A stretch of DNA of 64,000 nucleotides. Origin: Leucobacter allii. GTDB lineage: Bacteria; Actinomycetota; Actinomycetes; Actinomycetales; Microbacteriaceae. Position 1 is the stretch's first letter; the number at the start of each line of letters is the position of its first letter. This document shows positions 15,742 through 24,635 of the stretch, in pieces. The notes under the pieces are model-generated. The model was not told the DNA's origin. It searched no databases and was given only the letters and a program-made list of their open reading frames with translations. Position numbers and translations under genes: made by a program. Where the stretch lies: positions 2,480,001 to 2,544,000 of the forward strand of contig NZ_CP095045.1 in the NCBI RefSeq assembly GCF_022919155.1. Direction: 5' to 3'.

Positions 15742-17064
15742 ATGACCGAACGGCACAGCTTCGTCCTCTGCGATATCGCAGTCGTCGACGGCACGGGCGG
15801 ACCGGTGCGCGAGCACGCGTTCCTCGAGGTGCTCGGAGCGCGGATCGCGAGAATCGGGGACATGGCGGACTACGCGCCGCGCGACGGCGTCGAGGAGGTC
15901 CGGCTGCCCGGGCACTACGTGATGCCCGGCCTGGTCGACGCGCACGTCCATCTCTCCGGAGGCCGCGCCGAGGTCGACGACCAGGAGATCGGCGTCGTGG
16001 CCGAGCCGATGGGCCTCAAGGCGATGCGCTCGGTCTACGAGGCTCAGCAGTTGCTCAAGCGCGGCTTCACCACGGTGCGGGACATATCGTGGAACGGCTT
16101 CTACTTGAAGCGGCTGTTCGTGGAGCAGCAGATCCCCGGGCCGAAGGTCGTCGCGTGCGGCCCGGGCCTGACCCGCACGGGAGGCCACGGCGACCTCTTC
16201 CAGTTCACCCCGGACTACGTCGCCGAGCACGGGGTCTGGGGCATCGTCGCCGACGGCCCCGAGGAGGTGAGGAAAGCGGTGCGCCGCAATCTGCGGGAAG
16301 GCGCCGACGCGATCAAGATCTGGGTCAGCGGCGGCGACAACTGGCCGCACGACCGCATCGAGGACGTGCACTACTCGATGGAGGAGCTGCGCGCGTGCGT
16401 CGAGGAGGCCCATCGGCAGAAGGGCACCATCGTCGCCGCCCACGCCGAGAACCGCGAGGCCATCGAGATGGCGATCGACGCGGGCTGCGACACCATCGAG
16501 CACGGCGAGGAGATCGACGAGGCCCTCGCGAAGAAGATGGTCGAGCGCGGCACCATTCTCGTCCCCACCCTCGAGCTGATCATCAACTGGTACCGCGACT
16601 TCATCCCGCTGGGCGACGAGCCGCGCGCGCCGGTGAGGCCCGAGGCCTTCCTGTACCGCGACCTCTATCAGGAGCGCACGGAGGAATTCGGCGAGGCCTA
16701 CAGCGCCGCCTCCGAGGCGAGCTTCCGCACGGCGCTCGCCGCCGGTGTCAAGATCGCCCTCGGATCCGACACCGTGTACGAGCCGCTGACGAAGTACGGC
16801 GAGTACAGCGCACGGGAGTTCCGGGCGCTCGTGCAGTACGGGATGACCGTGCCGCAGGCCGTGCACGCCGCCACCGCGGTCTCGTCCGAGGCCGTGGGGA
16901 TGTCGCACGCGCTCGGCACGCTGGAGGCGGGGAAGCTGGCCGATCTGCTCGTGCTGCGCGCCGATCCCACCAGCAGCGCCGACGTCGTCTACGACGCGGC
17001 CCATCACGCCCGCGTGTACTGCGACGGCAAGCTCACCGTGCGGGACGGCGAGTTCGTGTGGTGA
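15742..17064 (+). CDS. Metal-dependent amidohydrolase, imidazolonepropionase-like
   Basis: 440-residue amidohydrolase superfamily enzyme. The first metal pair is in PGLVDAHVHLSGG near residue 70. A probable carboxylated Lys lies in DAIKIWVSGGDN near residue 194, further His ligands are in AAHAENREA and DTIEHGEEI, and the final Asp is in IALGSDTVYEP. The C-terminus has LEAGKLADLLVLRADP. Relatives include prolidase-like and imidazolonepropionase-like hydrolases acting on cyclic amides or dipeptides. The ATG follows GAAGGAG. It is in one run with the binding lipoprotein and is followed by an AraC regulator. I infer a small import-and-hydrolysis unit. Confidence 0.88.
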   Translation: MTERHSFVLCDIAVVDGTGGPVREHAFLEVLGARIARIGDMADYAPRDGVEEVRLPGHYVMPGLVDAHVHLSGGRAEVDDQEIGVVAEPMGLKAMRSVYEAQQLLKRGFTTVRDISWNGFYLKRLFVEQQIPGPKVVACGPGLTRTGGHGDLFQFTPDYVAEHGVWGIVADGPEEVRKAVRRNLREGADAIKIWVSGGDNWPHDRIEDVHYSMEELRACVEEAHRQKGTIVAAHAENREAIEMAIDAGCDTIEHGEEIDEALAKKMVERGTILVPTLELIINWYRDFIPLGDEPRAPVRPEAFLYRDLYQERTEEFGEAYSAASEASFRTALAAGVKIALGSDTVYEPLTKYGEYSAREFRALVQYGMTVPQAVHAATAVSSEAVGMSHALGTLEAGKLADLLVLRADPTSSADVVYDAAHHARVYCDGKLTVRDGEFVW

Positions 17065-17095
17065 CGCCGGGACACCGCGTGTAGGCGGGGCGTCG

Positions 17096-17101
17096 TATCC
17101 T
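17096..17101 (+). promoter_or_regulatory. -10 for the AraC-type regulator
   Basis: TATCCT, 9 nt before the ATG at 17111; the spacer includes CGAGG, a weak ribosome-binding site. Confidence 0.45.
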
Positions 17102-17110
17102 GATCCGAGG

Positions 17111-18403
17111 ATGATTCACGACGGCTCGGCGATCCAGATCGGCTACTCCGCGGTGCGGCGCACGTCGCTGCGCGCGCATCCGGGCGTGCTCGAGATCGTC
17201 CTCGTCCTCCGCGGTGCGCTCGACGTCACGGTGAGCTGCGAGCGCTTCGCGCTGCGCGAGGGGGACTACGCCGTGCTCAACGCGGGGGATCCGCATCTGC
17301 TCGTCGGTTCGGCGGACAACGCGACCGCGATCCTGCAGCTGCGCCTCGAGGAGTTCGCGGATCATGTGCCCGGACTCGGAGGGGTGATCTTCGCCTGCGA
17401 GTCGTTCGACCTGCCTCGCTTCCGGCGCACCGAGAACTCGCTGCGCCGGAGGATCCTGGACGTCCTGCTGGCCGCGCCGGGCCACGATCTCGAACGCGCC
17501 GCCGCGCTGCTCGCCGAGCTCGCGGACGGGTACGCCTTCGAGGACTACTACGAGCGACGGCGCAGTCCGAGCCGCGCCCGGCGGCTGCAGTTCAGGCAGC
17601 TCGTGATCGCCATGCAGGACCGGATCGCCGAACGCGACGTGCTCGACCAGATCGCCACGGGGCTGCACTACCGCAAGGCATCGCTCTCGCGCATCGTGCG
17701 CGAGACGACCGCGGTCAGCTTCAGCGATCTCCTCACCTACTTGCGGGTCAGCGCCGCGGAACGGAAGCTGGTCCGAGACGACGCGACCGTCGCGCAGATC
17801 GCGGCCGAATGCGGGTTCTCCGATCTGAAGTACCTGACCCGGGCCTTCCGCGCCTGGTTCGGAGAATCCCCCGCCGACTATCGCCGTCGCACCCGCGGGC
17901 TCGTCGAGGCCGATGATGAGGCTCCGCCGTGCCGCGAGCTCGGGCGGTCCCTGGCCGAGGCGCTTCGCGGCGCGGAGCAGGCCGAGCAGCGGCCGTCGCG
18001 CCTCAGCATCACGCCGCTGCTGGTGAAGAACCTGGGCGGGCGGGCGGATCTCTTCCGCACGGTGGCCGAGCTCGCGCGCGCACCGGAGATGCCCGAGCGG
18101 ATCACGACCCCGCCCAGGCCGCATCTGCTGCCGGTCCGCGTGCCTGCCGGAGGCGCCCCGCCGCTCGATTGGGTGGCGGTGATCCGCGGGATCGACCGGG
18201 AGAGCTTCCGGCCGGTGCTCATCCTGCCCGTCGCCGACGCGGACCTCGCCCGGACGGTCGCGGGCGAGGTGATCGCCGCAGGGGAGGACGACGTGGAGTA
18301 CTGGCTCGCCTACGAGGGCGGTCTCGGCGCCGCGGCCGATGGGCTCGCGGAACGGCTGCGCGCCGAGCTCGGCGTGGAAGCCGTACCGATGCGCGTGGGG
18401 TGA
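17111..18403 (+). CDS. AraC family transcriptional regulator with an extra C-terminal domain
   Basis: 430-residue regulator. The N-terminal 80 residues form a cupin-like sensor (REGDYAVLNAGDPHLLVG). The AraC double helix-turn-helix spans about residues 160-262 (DQIATGLHYRKASLSRIVRE, then VAQIAAECGFSDLKYLTRAF and FGESPADYRRR). A further 165 residues follow, ending in LAYEGGLGAAADGLAERLRA; I do not recognise this part, which may be a second ligand-binding or dimerisation domain. Most AraC proteins end at the helix-turn-helix, so this extension is unusual. The position after the amidohydrolase gene suggests control of that unit. Confidence 0.85.
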   Translation: MIHDGSAIQIGYSAVRRTSLRAHPGVLEIVLVLRGALDVTVSCERFALREGDYAVLNAGDPHLLVGSADNATAILQLRLEEFADHVPGLGGVIFACESFDLPRFRRTENSLRRRILDVLLAAPGHDLERAAALLAELADGYAFEDYYERRRSPSRARRLQFRQLVIAMQDRIAERDVLDQIATGLHYRKASLSRIVRETTAVSFSDLLTYLRVSAAERKLVRDDATVAQIAAECGFSDLKYLTRAFRAWFGESPADYRRRTRGLVEADDEAPPCRELGRSLAEALRGAEQAEQRPSRLSITPLLVKNLGGRADLFRTVAELARAPEMPERITTPPRPHLLPVRVPAGGAPPLDWVAVIRGIDRESFRPVLILPVADADLARTVAGEVIAAGEDDVEYWLAYEGGLGAAADGLAERLRAELGVEAVPMRVG

Positions 18404-18491
18404 TCCGCTCGACCGGGTGAGGTCGGAGGGCCTCGACCCCCGGAGCCGCCGCGCGTCCCGATCTCGCCGTGACGAGTGGGAGACTGGGAGC

Positions 18492-18953
18492 ATGCGCGAT
18501 ACCGAGCCCCGGCCGACGATCCGCCCCTGCGCGGGCCCAGAGGAGTACCCGGCTCTCGTGGAGATCTGGCGGAGCGCCGTGCGGGCGACCCACCACTTCC
18601 TGGCCGACTCCGACTTCGCCCGGATCGAGGGCGCCCTCGCCACGGGGTATTTCCCCGCGGTGGCCCTGATCGTGGCCGAGCGCGACGGTCGTGCCCTCGG
18701 CTTCGCCGGGGTCTCCGACGGGAACCTGGAGATGCTGTTCGTCGCGGACGCGGCCCGCGGCACCGGCGTCGGCACGGCACTGCTGGAGGAGGCCGTGACA
18801 CGGCACGGCGTCGTCCGCGTCGACGTCAACGAGCAGAACCCCGAGGCGCTCGCCTTCTACCTGGCGCGCGGCTTCGCGCCGCAGGGGCGGAGCGAGCGCG
18901 ACGGTGACGGCCGTCCGTACCCCGTGCGGCACCTCGCGAGGGCCGAGCGGTGA
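18492..18953 (+). CDS. GNAT family N-acetyltransferase
   Basis: 153-residue acetyltransferase. It has EIWRSAVRATHHFLADSDFA near residues 22-41 and the acetyl-CoA loop LFVADAARGTGVGTALLEEA near residues 77-96, followed by VRVDVNEQNPEALAFYLARG. The pattern resembles acetyltransferases of the YjaB/PA4866 type, but the substrate is unknown. The ATG at 18492 follows GGGAG. Codon use is native, unlike the GNAT gene at 13750. Its stop overlaps the TPR gene start as GTGA. Confidence 0.85.
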   Translation: MRDTEPRPTIRPCAGPEEYPALVEIWRSAVRATHHFLADSDFARIEGALATGYFPAVALIVAERDGRALGFAGVSDGNLEMLFVADAARGTGVGTALLEEAVTRHGVVRVDVNEQNPEALAFYLARGFAPQGRSERDGDGRPYPVRHLARAER

Positions 18954-19492
18954 CCGGCTCCTGGGAGGCGCGGATCGACGCCTACTGGGCGACCGCGGAC
19001 GACGCCCGCCCGGAGGAGGCGCTGCGGGAGATGCGCGCGCTGGTCTCCGAGCGGCCCGCCGACGATCCCGACGCGCTCTACGAATGGGCGTCGGTGCACG
19101 ACTTCCTCGGGCGCGAGCGGGAGGCCGTCCCGCTGTACGAGGCCGCGCTCCGCGCCGGGCTCGCCGGCGACCGCGAACGCCAGGCGGTGATCCAGCTCGC
19201 GAGCTCGCTCCGGAACACGGGACGTCCCGAGGAGGCGATCCGGCTGCTGCGGGACCGCCCCGCGGCGGCTTCCCCGGATGCGACCGTCGTCGGGGACGCC
19301 CCGCGGGCCTTCCTCGCGCTCGCGCTGCGGGACGCGGGGCGAACGGACGAGGCGCTCCGCGTCGCGCTGACGGCGCTCGCCCGCACGCTGCCCCGGTACC
19401 GTGCCGCCGTCGAGCGCTACGCGGAGGAGCTCATCGAGGCGCCCGCTGCGGATCCTCTCGACCCGCCGCAGCCGCGCTACATCTCGAGATAG
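18950..19492 (+). CDS. Tetratricopeptide repeat protein
   Basis: 180-residue helical-repeat protein, probably a cytoplasmic scaffold. Repeats are visible at about residues 20-50 (PEEALREMRALVSERPADDP), 52-70 (EREAVPLYEAALRAGL), 78-100 (LASSLRNTGRPEEAIRLLRD) and 118-140 (LALALRDAGRTDEALRVALT). A similar single-gene TPR family occurs in many bacteria without known function. It is translationally coupled to the preceding GNAT gene. The last 16 nt overlap the 3' end of the convergent SRPBCC gene. Confidence 0.85.
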   Translation: MTGSWEARIDAYWATADDARPEEALREMRALVSERPADDPDALYEWASVHDFLGREREAVPLYEAALRAGLAGDRERQAVIQLASSLRNTGRPEEAIRLLRDRPAAASPDATVVGDAPRAFLALALRDAGRTDEALRVALTALARTLPRYRAAVERYAEELIEAPAADPLDPPQPRYISR

Positions 19493-19965
19493 GCCTCCCG
19501 CAGCGCCGGGTAGTACTGATCGAAGCCGGGCCGCTCGGTGCCCTCGGTCGCCGCGACGAGCAAGTCCAGGTAGTACTCCCAGCCCGGCCCGATCTCCCCG
19601 ATCGGATCGTCGCCCTCCAGGTGGTGGGTGAACACCAGCAGGGCGTCGTCATCGCCCTCGGCTTCGAGCGCGAGGTCGAGCTTCCAGCCGCCGACTTCGG
19701 ACTCGGCCTCCAGCGCGAGTCGCTCGGGCGCCTCGCAGAGACGGATCCCGATCCGGATCGCGGGCTCGTGATCCTCGAAGCGCATGCGCACGCGCACGGC
19801 TCCCCCGGTGCGCGCGTCCCCCTCCCAGGGGCCGAACCACTGCTCGGTCAGCTCGGACTCGGTGAGGTACGCCCACGCCTCGGCGATCGGCAGCGCCAAC
19901 GATCGCGCGAGCACCAGATCGCGTCCCCGTGCCGTCTCGACCACCCGTCCGCTCGCCTCGGTCAT
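19477..19965 (-). CDS. SRPBCC/AHSA1 domain protein
   Basis: 162-residue single-domain protein of the START/Bet v1-like AHSA1 group, binding hydrophobic ligands or acting as a co-chaperone. Typical features are ARSLALPIAEAWAYLTESEL near residue 20, WFGPWEGDARTGGAVRVRM, and the C-terminal GPGWEYYLDLLVAATEGTE before the end. ATG at 19965 follows GGGAGG. It overlaps the convergent TPR gene by 16 nt at the 3' ends. Precise role unknown. Confidence 0.85.
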   Translation of the reverse strand: MTEASGRVVETARGRDLVLARSLALPIAEAWAYLTESELTEQWFGPWEGDARTGGAVRVRMRFEDHEPAIRIGIRLCEAPERLALEAESEVGGWKLDLALEAEGDDDALLVFTHHLEGDDPIGEIGPGWEYYLDLLVAATEGTERPGFDQYYPALREAYLEM

Positions 19966-20055
19966 GCCGGCCTCCCGCTCCCGGGCCGACGACCCGTGCT
20001 CCGGCCCGCGTGCGCGGGCTCGACTCCAGCGTACGCCCGCCGCACCGTCGGCGGG

Positions 20056-20742
20056 TCAGCGCCCGGCGGAGATCAGCCCCGATTCGTAGGCCGCGACGAC
20101 GATCTGGGCGCGGTCGCGCAGTCCGAGCTTGCCGAGCACCCGCGAGACGTGCGTCTTCACGGTCTGCTCGGCCAGAAAGAGCTCGCCCGCGATCTCCGCG
20201 TTGGAGCGACCGGTCGCGATGAGGCGCATCACCTCGAGCTCGCGCGGGGTGAGCGCCATGAGCTCCGCCGCCGGTTCCCGCGGCGCGGGTCGGGCGGCGT
20301 AGTCGGCGATGAGCCGGCTCGTCACGGAGGGCGCGAGGAGCGCGTCGCCCGCCGCGACGATGCGCACGGCGGCCACGAGATCCTCTGCGGTGGCGTCCTT
20401 GAGCAGGAAGCCGCTCGCGCCCGCACGCAGCGCCGAGAACACGTACTCGTCGGCGTCGAAGGTGGTCAGGATGATGACGCGCGGATGCTCGAGGCCGGGC
20501 ATCGCGAGAATCGCCCGCGTGGCGTCGAGGCCGTTGAGCTGCGGCATGCGGATGTCCATGAGCACGACGTGCGGCCGGGTGCGCCGCACGAGCTGCACGG
20601 CCTCGCTGCCGTCCGCGGCGCTCCCCACGACGGTGATGTCCTCCTGCGCCGACAGCAGCGCGCCGAATCCCTCGCGCACCATCGCCTGGTCGTCGATGAT
20701 CGCGACGGCGATCTCCGTTCCCGGTGCTCCGCTTCGTCCCAT
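20056..20742 (-). CDS. NarL/LuxR-type response regulator
   Basis: 228-residue two-component response regulator. The receiver domain has the acidic pair D17/D18, phospho-acceptor D63 in VVLMDIRMP, Thr in IILTTFD and Lys in GFLLKDA. The LuxR helix-turn-helix is at about 165-223 (LTPRELEVMRLIATGRSNAE then VKTHVSRVLGKLGL). It is divergent from a NarL-type histidine kinase gene 109 nt away, its obvious partner. The ATG at 20742 is chosen because upstream frame overlaps the kinase promoter; a GGGAGGGG lies about 16 nt upstream. Target genes are unknown; DedA and the local membrane genes are candidates. Confidence 0.92.
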   Translation of the reverse strand: MGRSGAPGTEIAVAIIDDQAMVREGFGALLSAQEDITVVGSAADGSEAVQLVRRTRPHVVLMDIRMPQLNGLDATRAILAMPGLEHPRVIILTTFDADEYVFSALRAGASGFLLKDATAEDLVAAVRIVAAGDALLAPSVTSRLIADYAARPAPREPAAELMALTPRELEVMRLIATGRSNAEIAGELFLAEQTVKTHVSRVLGKLGLRDRAQIVVAAYESGLISAGR

Positions 20743-20838
20743 ACCGCCGATGCTACCGACCCCTCCCGGCCGGCGGATCCCTCCCCGGTAGCACCCGGGA
20801 TCCCTCCGCGGGGTGACGCGCCGTTCGTGCGCGGCGTC

Positions 20839-20844
20839 TACGGT
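20839..20844 (+). promoter_or_regulatory. -10 hexamer for a leaderless histidine kinase start
   Basis: TACGGT, 7 nt before the kinase ATG at 20852, with no Shine-Dalgarno site between. Confidence 0.55.
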
Positions 20845-20851
20845 GTTGACC

Positions 20852-22798
20852 ATGATCCCCCACGCCCCCGAGCGCCGCCTGGCCGGCCTCGCCCGCGACT
20901 ACGCCTACGTCATGCCCGGCTTCCCGCTCGCGCTGTGCGCATTCGTCGTCCTCGTCCCGCTCACCGTCTTCGCGCTCGCCACGTACATCGTCTGGATCGG
21001 TGCACTCGTGCTCCCGTTCGCGCTGCTGCTCGCCTCGCGATTCGCGCAACTCTCCCGCGCCCGTCTGCGCCGCTGGGGCGTCGAACCGGGGCGGGTCGCA
21101 CCCCCCGAGCCGCGCCCGGGCTTCGTCGGTCTCCTCCGGCGCGCGCTCGACGCACGCCGCTGGCTCGATCTCGCCTTCGAGACGCTGATCGCGTTCCCGC
21201 TGCGGACGGTGACCTTCGTCGTCGCGACGAGCTGGACGCTCGGCGCGCTCGGCGGGCTGAGCTACGGGCTGTGGGCGGTCTTCCTGCCCCGCGACGACAC
21301 GCCCCTGGCCGGGATCATCCTCGAGGCGATCACCGACGGCGCCGCTCCCGACGCCCTGGCGAACGCCTTCGCCCTCGACGTCGCCTTCACCTTCGTCATC
21401 GGCGCCGTCCTCCTTGTCACGCTGCCGCTCGTGATGCGCGGGCTCGCACTTCTCGACGCCTCGACGACCGCCGCGGCGCTCGGCGCACGGGGGCGCACGG
21501 CAGCCGCGGGCGGATCGGCGGAGCGCCCCGGGTCCGCCGCTGCCGGGTCCGCCGCTGCCGGGCCCGCCGTTTCCGGGCCCGCCGCCCCTGGCCCGGGCGC
21601 GCCCCGCCTCGCGGCTGAGCTCTCCGCGGACGGCTGGAGCTGGATCGCGGCCGTCGCGGCCGCCATCGTCACGATCGCGGTCGACTGGCCCGTCCTCGCC
21701 GTGCTCTACCCGGTCCCGGCGGCCATCGCGATGCTCATCTCCTTCGCGCACGCGGCCGCGCTGCTGCTCGCGGTCAGGCTGCCGTGGGCGGCGATCGCCG
21801 CGCAGTCGGCCGCGCTCGCCGGCACCGCGCTCGCGGCGGCGGGCACCGTGACCTGGCCCTGGCCGTGGCCGGCCACGACGATCGTCGTCCAGGCGGTGCT
21901 ACTCGCGATCGTGGCGCTCCGGCACCGCTGGTCGACGGTCGCCGTCGCGTGGGCGGCCCCGCAGATCCTGCCGCTCCTCGTCGCCCTCGTCCCGCCCGGG
22001 GCCGCCGCGGCCGCGAGCCGGGAGGCCGTCGCGGGAAACACGGTGATCGTCGCGGCCGCGGTGACGCTCGGCGTCGCCGCGATCGGCGTGTCGCTCCGTC
22101 TCCTCGGGGCGAGCCGCGGGGCGCTGCAGGCGGCGCGCCGCACCAACGAGGATCTCGCCGAGCAGCGCCGGGAGAGCGACGAGCGCACCCGCATCGCGCA
22201 AGAGCTCCACGACGTGGTCGCGCACAGCATGTCGGTGATCAGCGTTCAGGCGACGACCGCGCCCTACCGGCTGCCCGGCCTGGATGACGCCGTCGCGCAG
22301 GAGTTCGACTCGATCGCGCAGGCCTCGAGACGAGCGCTCGGCGAGATGCGCGGCCTGCTCGCGCTGTTGCGCTCCCCCGGCGAGGCCTCGGCCGCACTCG
22401 CGCCGCAGCCGACCCTCGACGAGCTTCCCGCGCTCATCGAGGCCACGCGACGCTCCGGGGCGCGCATCGCATCCCGGATCGCGGTCGGCGGGCGCGCGGT
22501 GCCGACCGCGACCGCGCTCACCGCCTATCGGGTGGTCCAGGAGGCGCTGAGCAACGCGGTCAGGCACGCCCCCGGGGCCGAGATCCGCGTCACCGTGGAT
22601 GCGACGGGCGCGGGGCTCGCGGTCGAGATCGTCAACGGCCCCGTCGGCGACGCGAGCGGGGAGCAGCCTCCCGCTCCGGGAGCCGGGCTCGGCCTCTCCG
22701 GCGTCGCCGAGCGCGTCTCGGCCGTCGGTGGGACCGTCGAGACGGGGGCGACCGCCGAGGCGGGCTTCCGGGTGCGGGCGCTCCTCCCTCTCCCGTAG
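20852..22798 (+). CDS. Two-component sensor histidine kinase, NarL-partner type
   Basis: 648-residue membrane kinase. The N-terminal half has a first pair of helices (residues about 18-55), a putative sensor region with further helices (about 115-200), an Ala/Gly/Pro-rich linker near 225-250 with repeated AAGSAAAG-type units, and a second membrane block (about 265-425). The HisKA_3 box is RIAQELHDVVAHSMSV with phospho-acceptor His453. The ATPase domain has TAYRVVQEALSNAVRHAPG (N-box) and GAGLGLSGVAERV (G-box). It pairs with the divergent response regulator. The signal is unknown. The start is leaderless-like. Confidence 0.92.
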   Translation: MIPHAPERRLAGLARDYAYVMPGFPLALCAFVVLVPLTVFALATYIVWIGALVLPFALLLASRFAQLSRARLRRWGVEPGRVAPPEPRPGFVGLLRRALDARRWLDLAFETLIAFPLRTVTFVVATSWTLGALGGLSYGLWAVFLPRDDTPLAGIILEAITDGAAPDALANAFALDVAFTFVIGAVLLVTLPLVMRGLALLDASTTAAALGARGRTAAAGGSAERPGSAAAGSAAAGPAVSGPAAPGPGAPRLAAELSADGWSWIAAVAAAIVTIAVDWPVLAVLYPVPAAIAMLISFAHAAALLLAVRLPWAAIAAQSAALAGTALAAAGTVTWPWPWPATTIVVQAVLLAIVALRHRWSTVAVAWAAPQILPLLVALVPPGAAAAASREAVAGNTVIVAAAVTLGVAAIGVSLRLLGASRGALQAARRTNEDLAEQRRESDERTRIAQELHDVVAHSMSVISVQATTAPYRLPGLDDAVAQEFDSIAQASRRALGEMRGLLALLRSPGEASAALAPQPTLDELPALIEATRRSGARIASRIAVGGRAVPTATALTAYRVVQEALSNAVRHAPGAEIRVTVDATGAGLAVEIVNGPVGDASGEQPPAPGAGLGLSGVAERVSAVGGTVETGATAEAGFRVRALLPLP

Positions 22799-22847
22799 GG
22801 GGTCGGAATCGTCCGCCGGGGTGACGCCCCGGCCGGGGCCCGGCGCC

Positions 22848-22853
22848 TACCGT
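22848..22853 (+). promoter_or_regulatory. -10 hexamer for a leaderless DedA start
   Basis: TACCGT, 6 nt before the ATG at 22860; no ribosome-binding site. Confidence 0.55.
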
Positions 22854-22859
22854 TGCCGC

Positions 22860-23516
22860 ATGGACGCCCTCCCCGACCTCATCTCCGCACTCATCGTCTC
22901 GCCCTGGCTGCCGATCCTCATCGCCGCCGTCTGCATCATCGACGGCTTCTTCCCTCCGGTACCGAGCGAGACGACTGTCGTCGCGGTGCTGGCGACCGGC
23001 ATCGCGCTCGGCCACGACCACTGGTGGATCGCCGCGGTCGCGGCGCTCGCTGGGCTCGGAGCGGCCGCGGGCGACAGCGTCGCCTTCCTCATCGGACGGC
23101 GCTTCGGCCTCGAGCGTCTGGCCTGGATGCGCCGGCCGCGCATGCGCCGCACGACCGCCTGGCTCGCCGCGCGCGTGCACGCCGCGCCGGCGACCCTCGT
23201 GCTCGTCGGCCGGTACATCCCTGTCGGCCGGGTCGCCGTGAACGCGCTCGCCGGCGCCTCGGGGCTGCACTACCGCCGCTTCCTCGCGTACTCGGCACTC
23301 GCGAGCGCCGCGTGGGCGGCGATGTGCGTCGCGATCGCCTCCGTGTCGGTCGCGTGGCTCGGCAACCCGGTGTACTCCGCCCTGCTCGCCATCGGCATCA
23401 TGCTCCTCGTCGGCTGGGGCATCGACCTCGTCGCCCGCCGCCGCATGCGCGCGCCGTCCGGCGCGGTCGCTGCAGGCGGGCCGGAGGCGGCGGGCGGCGC
23501 GGAGGCGGCGGGCTGA
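22860..23516 (+). CDS. DedA family membrane protein
   Basis: 218-residue membrane protein of the DedA/VTT family, whose members flip lipid carriers such as undecaprenyl phosphate and support membrane homeostasis. It has the first helix with IIDGFFPPVPSETTVV near residues 24-39, GDSVAFLIGRRFG near 70, and VGRYIPVGRVAVNALAGASG near 115-134, the family's re-entrant loop with conserved Arg. The tail is short and Gly/Ala-rich (GGPEAAGGAEAAG). It follows the kinase gene but has its own -10-like hexamer. Confidence 0.9.
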   Translation: MDALPDLISALIVSPWLPILIAAVCIIDGFFPPVPSETTVVAVLATGIALGHDHWWIAAVAALAGLGAAAGDSVAFLIGRRFGLERLAWMRRPRMRRTTAWLAARVHAAPATLVLVGRYIPVGRVAVNALAGASGLHYRRFLAYSALASAAWAAMCVAIASVSVAWLGNPVYSALLAIGIMLLVGWGIDLVARRRMRAPSGAVAAGGPEAAGGAEAAG

Positions 23517-23788
23517 TCGACGAGGCGGTGCCGGCGGGCTGAGCGACGAGCGGGTCGGCGGCACTGTCGGCGGCCCCGTCGGCGGTCACTTCGACGGTCC
23601 CGTCGACGGGCACTTCGACGGCCCCACTGGCGGCCCCGTCGACGGCTCCATCGACACCCTAAGTTCGGCGCGTCGAACTCCCTCGGGGCGGCGGATCGAC
23701 CTCGGATCAGGGCTTCTCCCTCCCCGCGAAACCTTGCTAGCGTGGCTCACCGTGCGCGGCATGCGCACGGGCGGGACCCGGGAGGACC
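23517..23788. repeat. Intergenic gap with degenerate GTCGACGG-type repeats
   Basis: The 272-nt gap between dedA and the VIT1 gene contains a run (about 23565-23660) of imperfectly repeated GTCGRCGG and CACTTCGACGG units, giving clusters of overlapping inverted pairs. No open frame with normal codon bias was found. A TAGCGT near 23739 may be the -10 for the VIT1 gene. The rest shows nothing that I can name. Confidence 0.4.
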
Positions 23789-24508
23789 ATGAGCGTGATC
23801 GACATCGCCGCACCCCACGAGTACGACCACAGCCACGCCGACGTGACCTCCGGCTGGCTGCGCGCCGGCGTCTTCGGCGCCATGGACGGTCTCGTCTCGA
23901 ACCTCGGTCTCATCGCGGGCATCGCCGCCGCCGGCGCCGCCCCCGGCATCGTCGCCATCACCGGCATCTCCGGCCTCATAGCCGGCGCGATCTCGATGGC
24001 GCTCGGCGAGTTCACCTCCGTGCGCACCGCCAACGAGCAGCTCGACGCCGAGGTCCGCATCGAACGCGAGGCGCACCTGCGCAACCCCGAGGGCGAGCAG
24101 GCCGAGCTCAGGCGGCTCTTCGAGGGTCTGGGCGTCGACGCCGAGACCGCCGGTGCCGTCGCCCGTCAGGTCCATGCCAACGGCGAGGTCGCGGTGCGGA
24201 TGCACCTGCTCTCGGAGCTCGGGGTGAGCCCGGAGGAGAAGCCGTCCCCCTGGGTCGCCGCCATCGCCTCGCTGTGCGCCTTCGGCATCGGGGCGCTGAT
24301 CCCGATCCTCCCGTTCCTCCTCGGCTTCGGCGTGCTCGGCTGGGGGCTCGCCTTCGGCGGGGTCGGCCTGCTCCTCGCCGGAGGCATCGCCGCACGCTTC
24401 ACGCGCCGCAGCTGGCTCGCGGGTGCCGCCAGGCAGCTGCTCTTCGGCAGCATCGCGGTCGCCGCCACCTACACGATCGGCACGCTGCTCGGCGTCTCCG
24501 CCGCTTGA
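23789..24508 (+). CDS. VIT1/CCC1 family transporter
   Basis: 239-residue membrane protein of the vacuolar iron transporter family (iron or manganese export). Helix 1 has AGVFGAMDGLVSNLGLIAGI with the conserved metal-site residues. Helix 2 leads to GAISMALGEFTSV, followed by a cytoplasmic metal-binding segment rich in Glu (NEQLDAEVRIEREAHLRNPE), then a third to fifth helix (FGIGALIPILPFLLG and on). All expected motifs are present and length is typical. ATG follows GGGAGGACC. An N-terminal His-containing stretch (HEYDHSHAD) may bind metal. It stands alone in transcription. Confidence 0.9.
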   Translation: MSVIDIAAPHEYDHSHADVTSGWLRAGVFGAMDGLVSNLGLIAGIAAAGAAPGIVAITGISGLIAGAISMALGEFTSVRTANEQLDAEVRIEREAHLRNPEGEQAELRRLFEGLGVDAETAGAVARQVHANGEVAVRMHLLSELGVSPEEKPSPWVAAIASLCAFGIGALIPILPFLLGFGVLGWGLAFGGVGLLLAGGIAARFTRRSWLAGAARQLLFGSIAVAATYTIGTLLGVSAA

Positions 24509-24623
24509 GGCCCGCCGGCGGCACCGCGCCTGCGGCCGCCTCCGGCGGACCGCCCAGCGCGCCGTGCCGCGCACCGCGCCGGATCGCCCGCCGCGCCGGA
24601 TCGCCCGCCGCCGACGCGCCGCG

Positions 24624-24629
24624 TAGGCT
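24624..24629 (+). promoter_or_regulatory. -10 hexamer for a leaderless alkyltransferase-like gene
   Basis: TAGGCT, 6 nt before the ATG at 24636. Confidence 0.55.
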
Positions 24630-24635
24630 GGTCGC

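Noticed and set aside
23517..23788. Possible small gene or frameshifted DedA tail in the GTCGACGG repeat zone.
   Set aside because: No start with a ribosome-binding site and no codon bias; the peptide is pure low-complexity.
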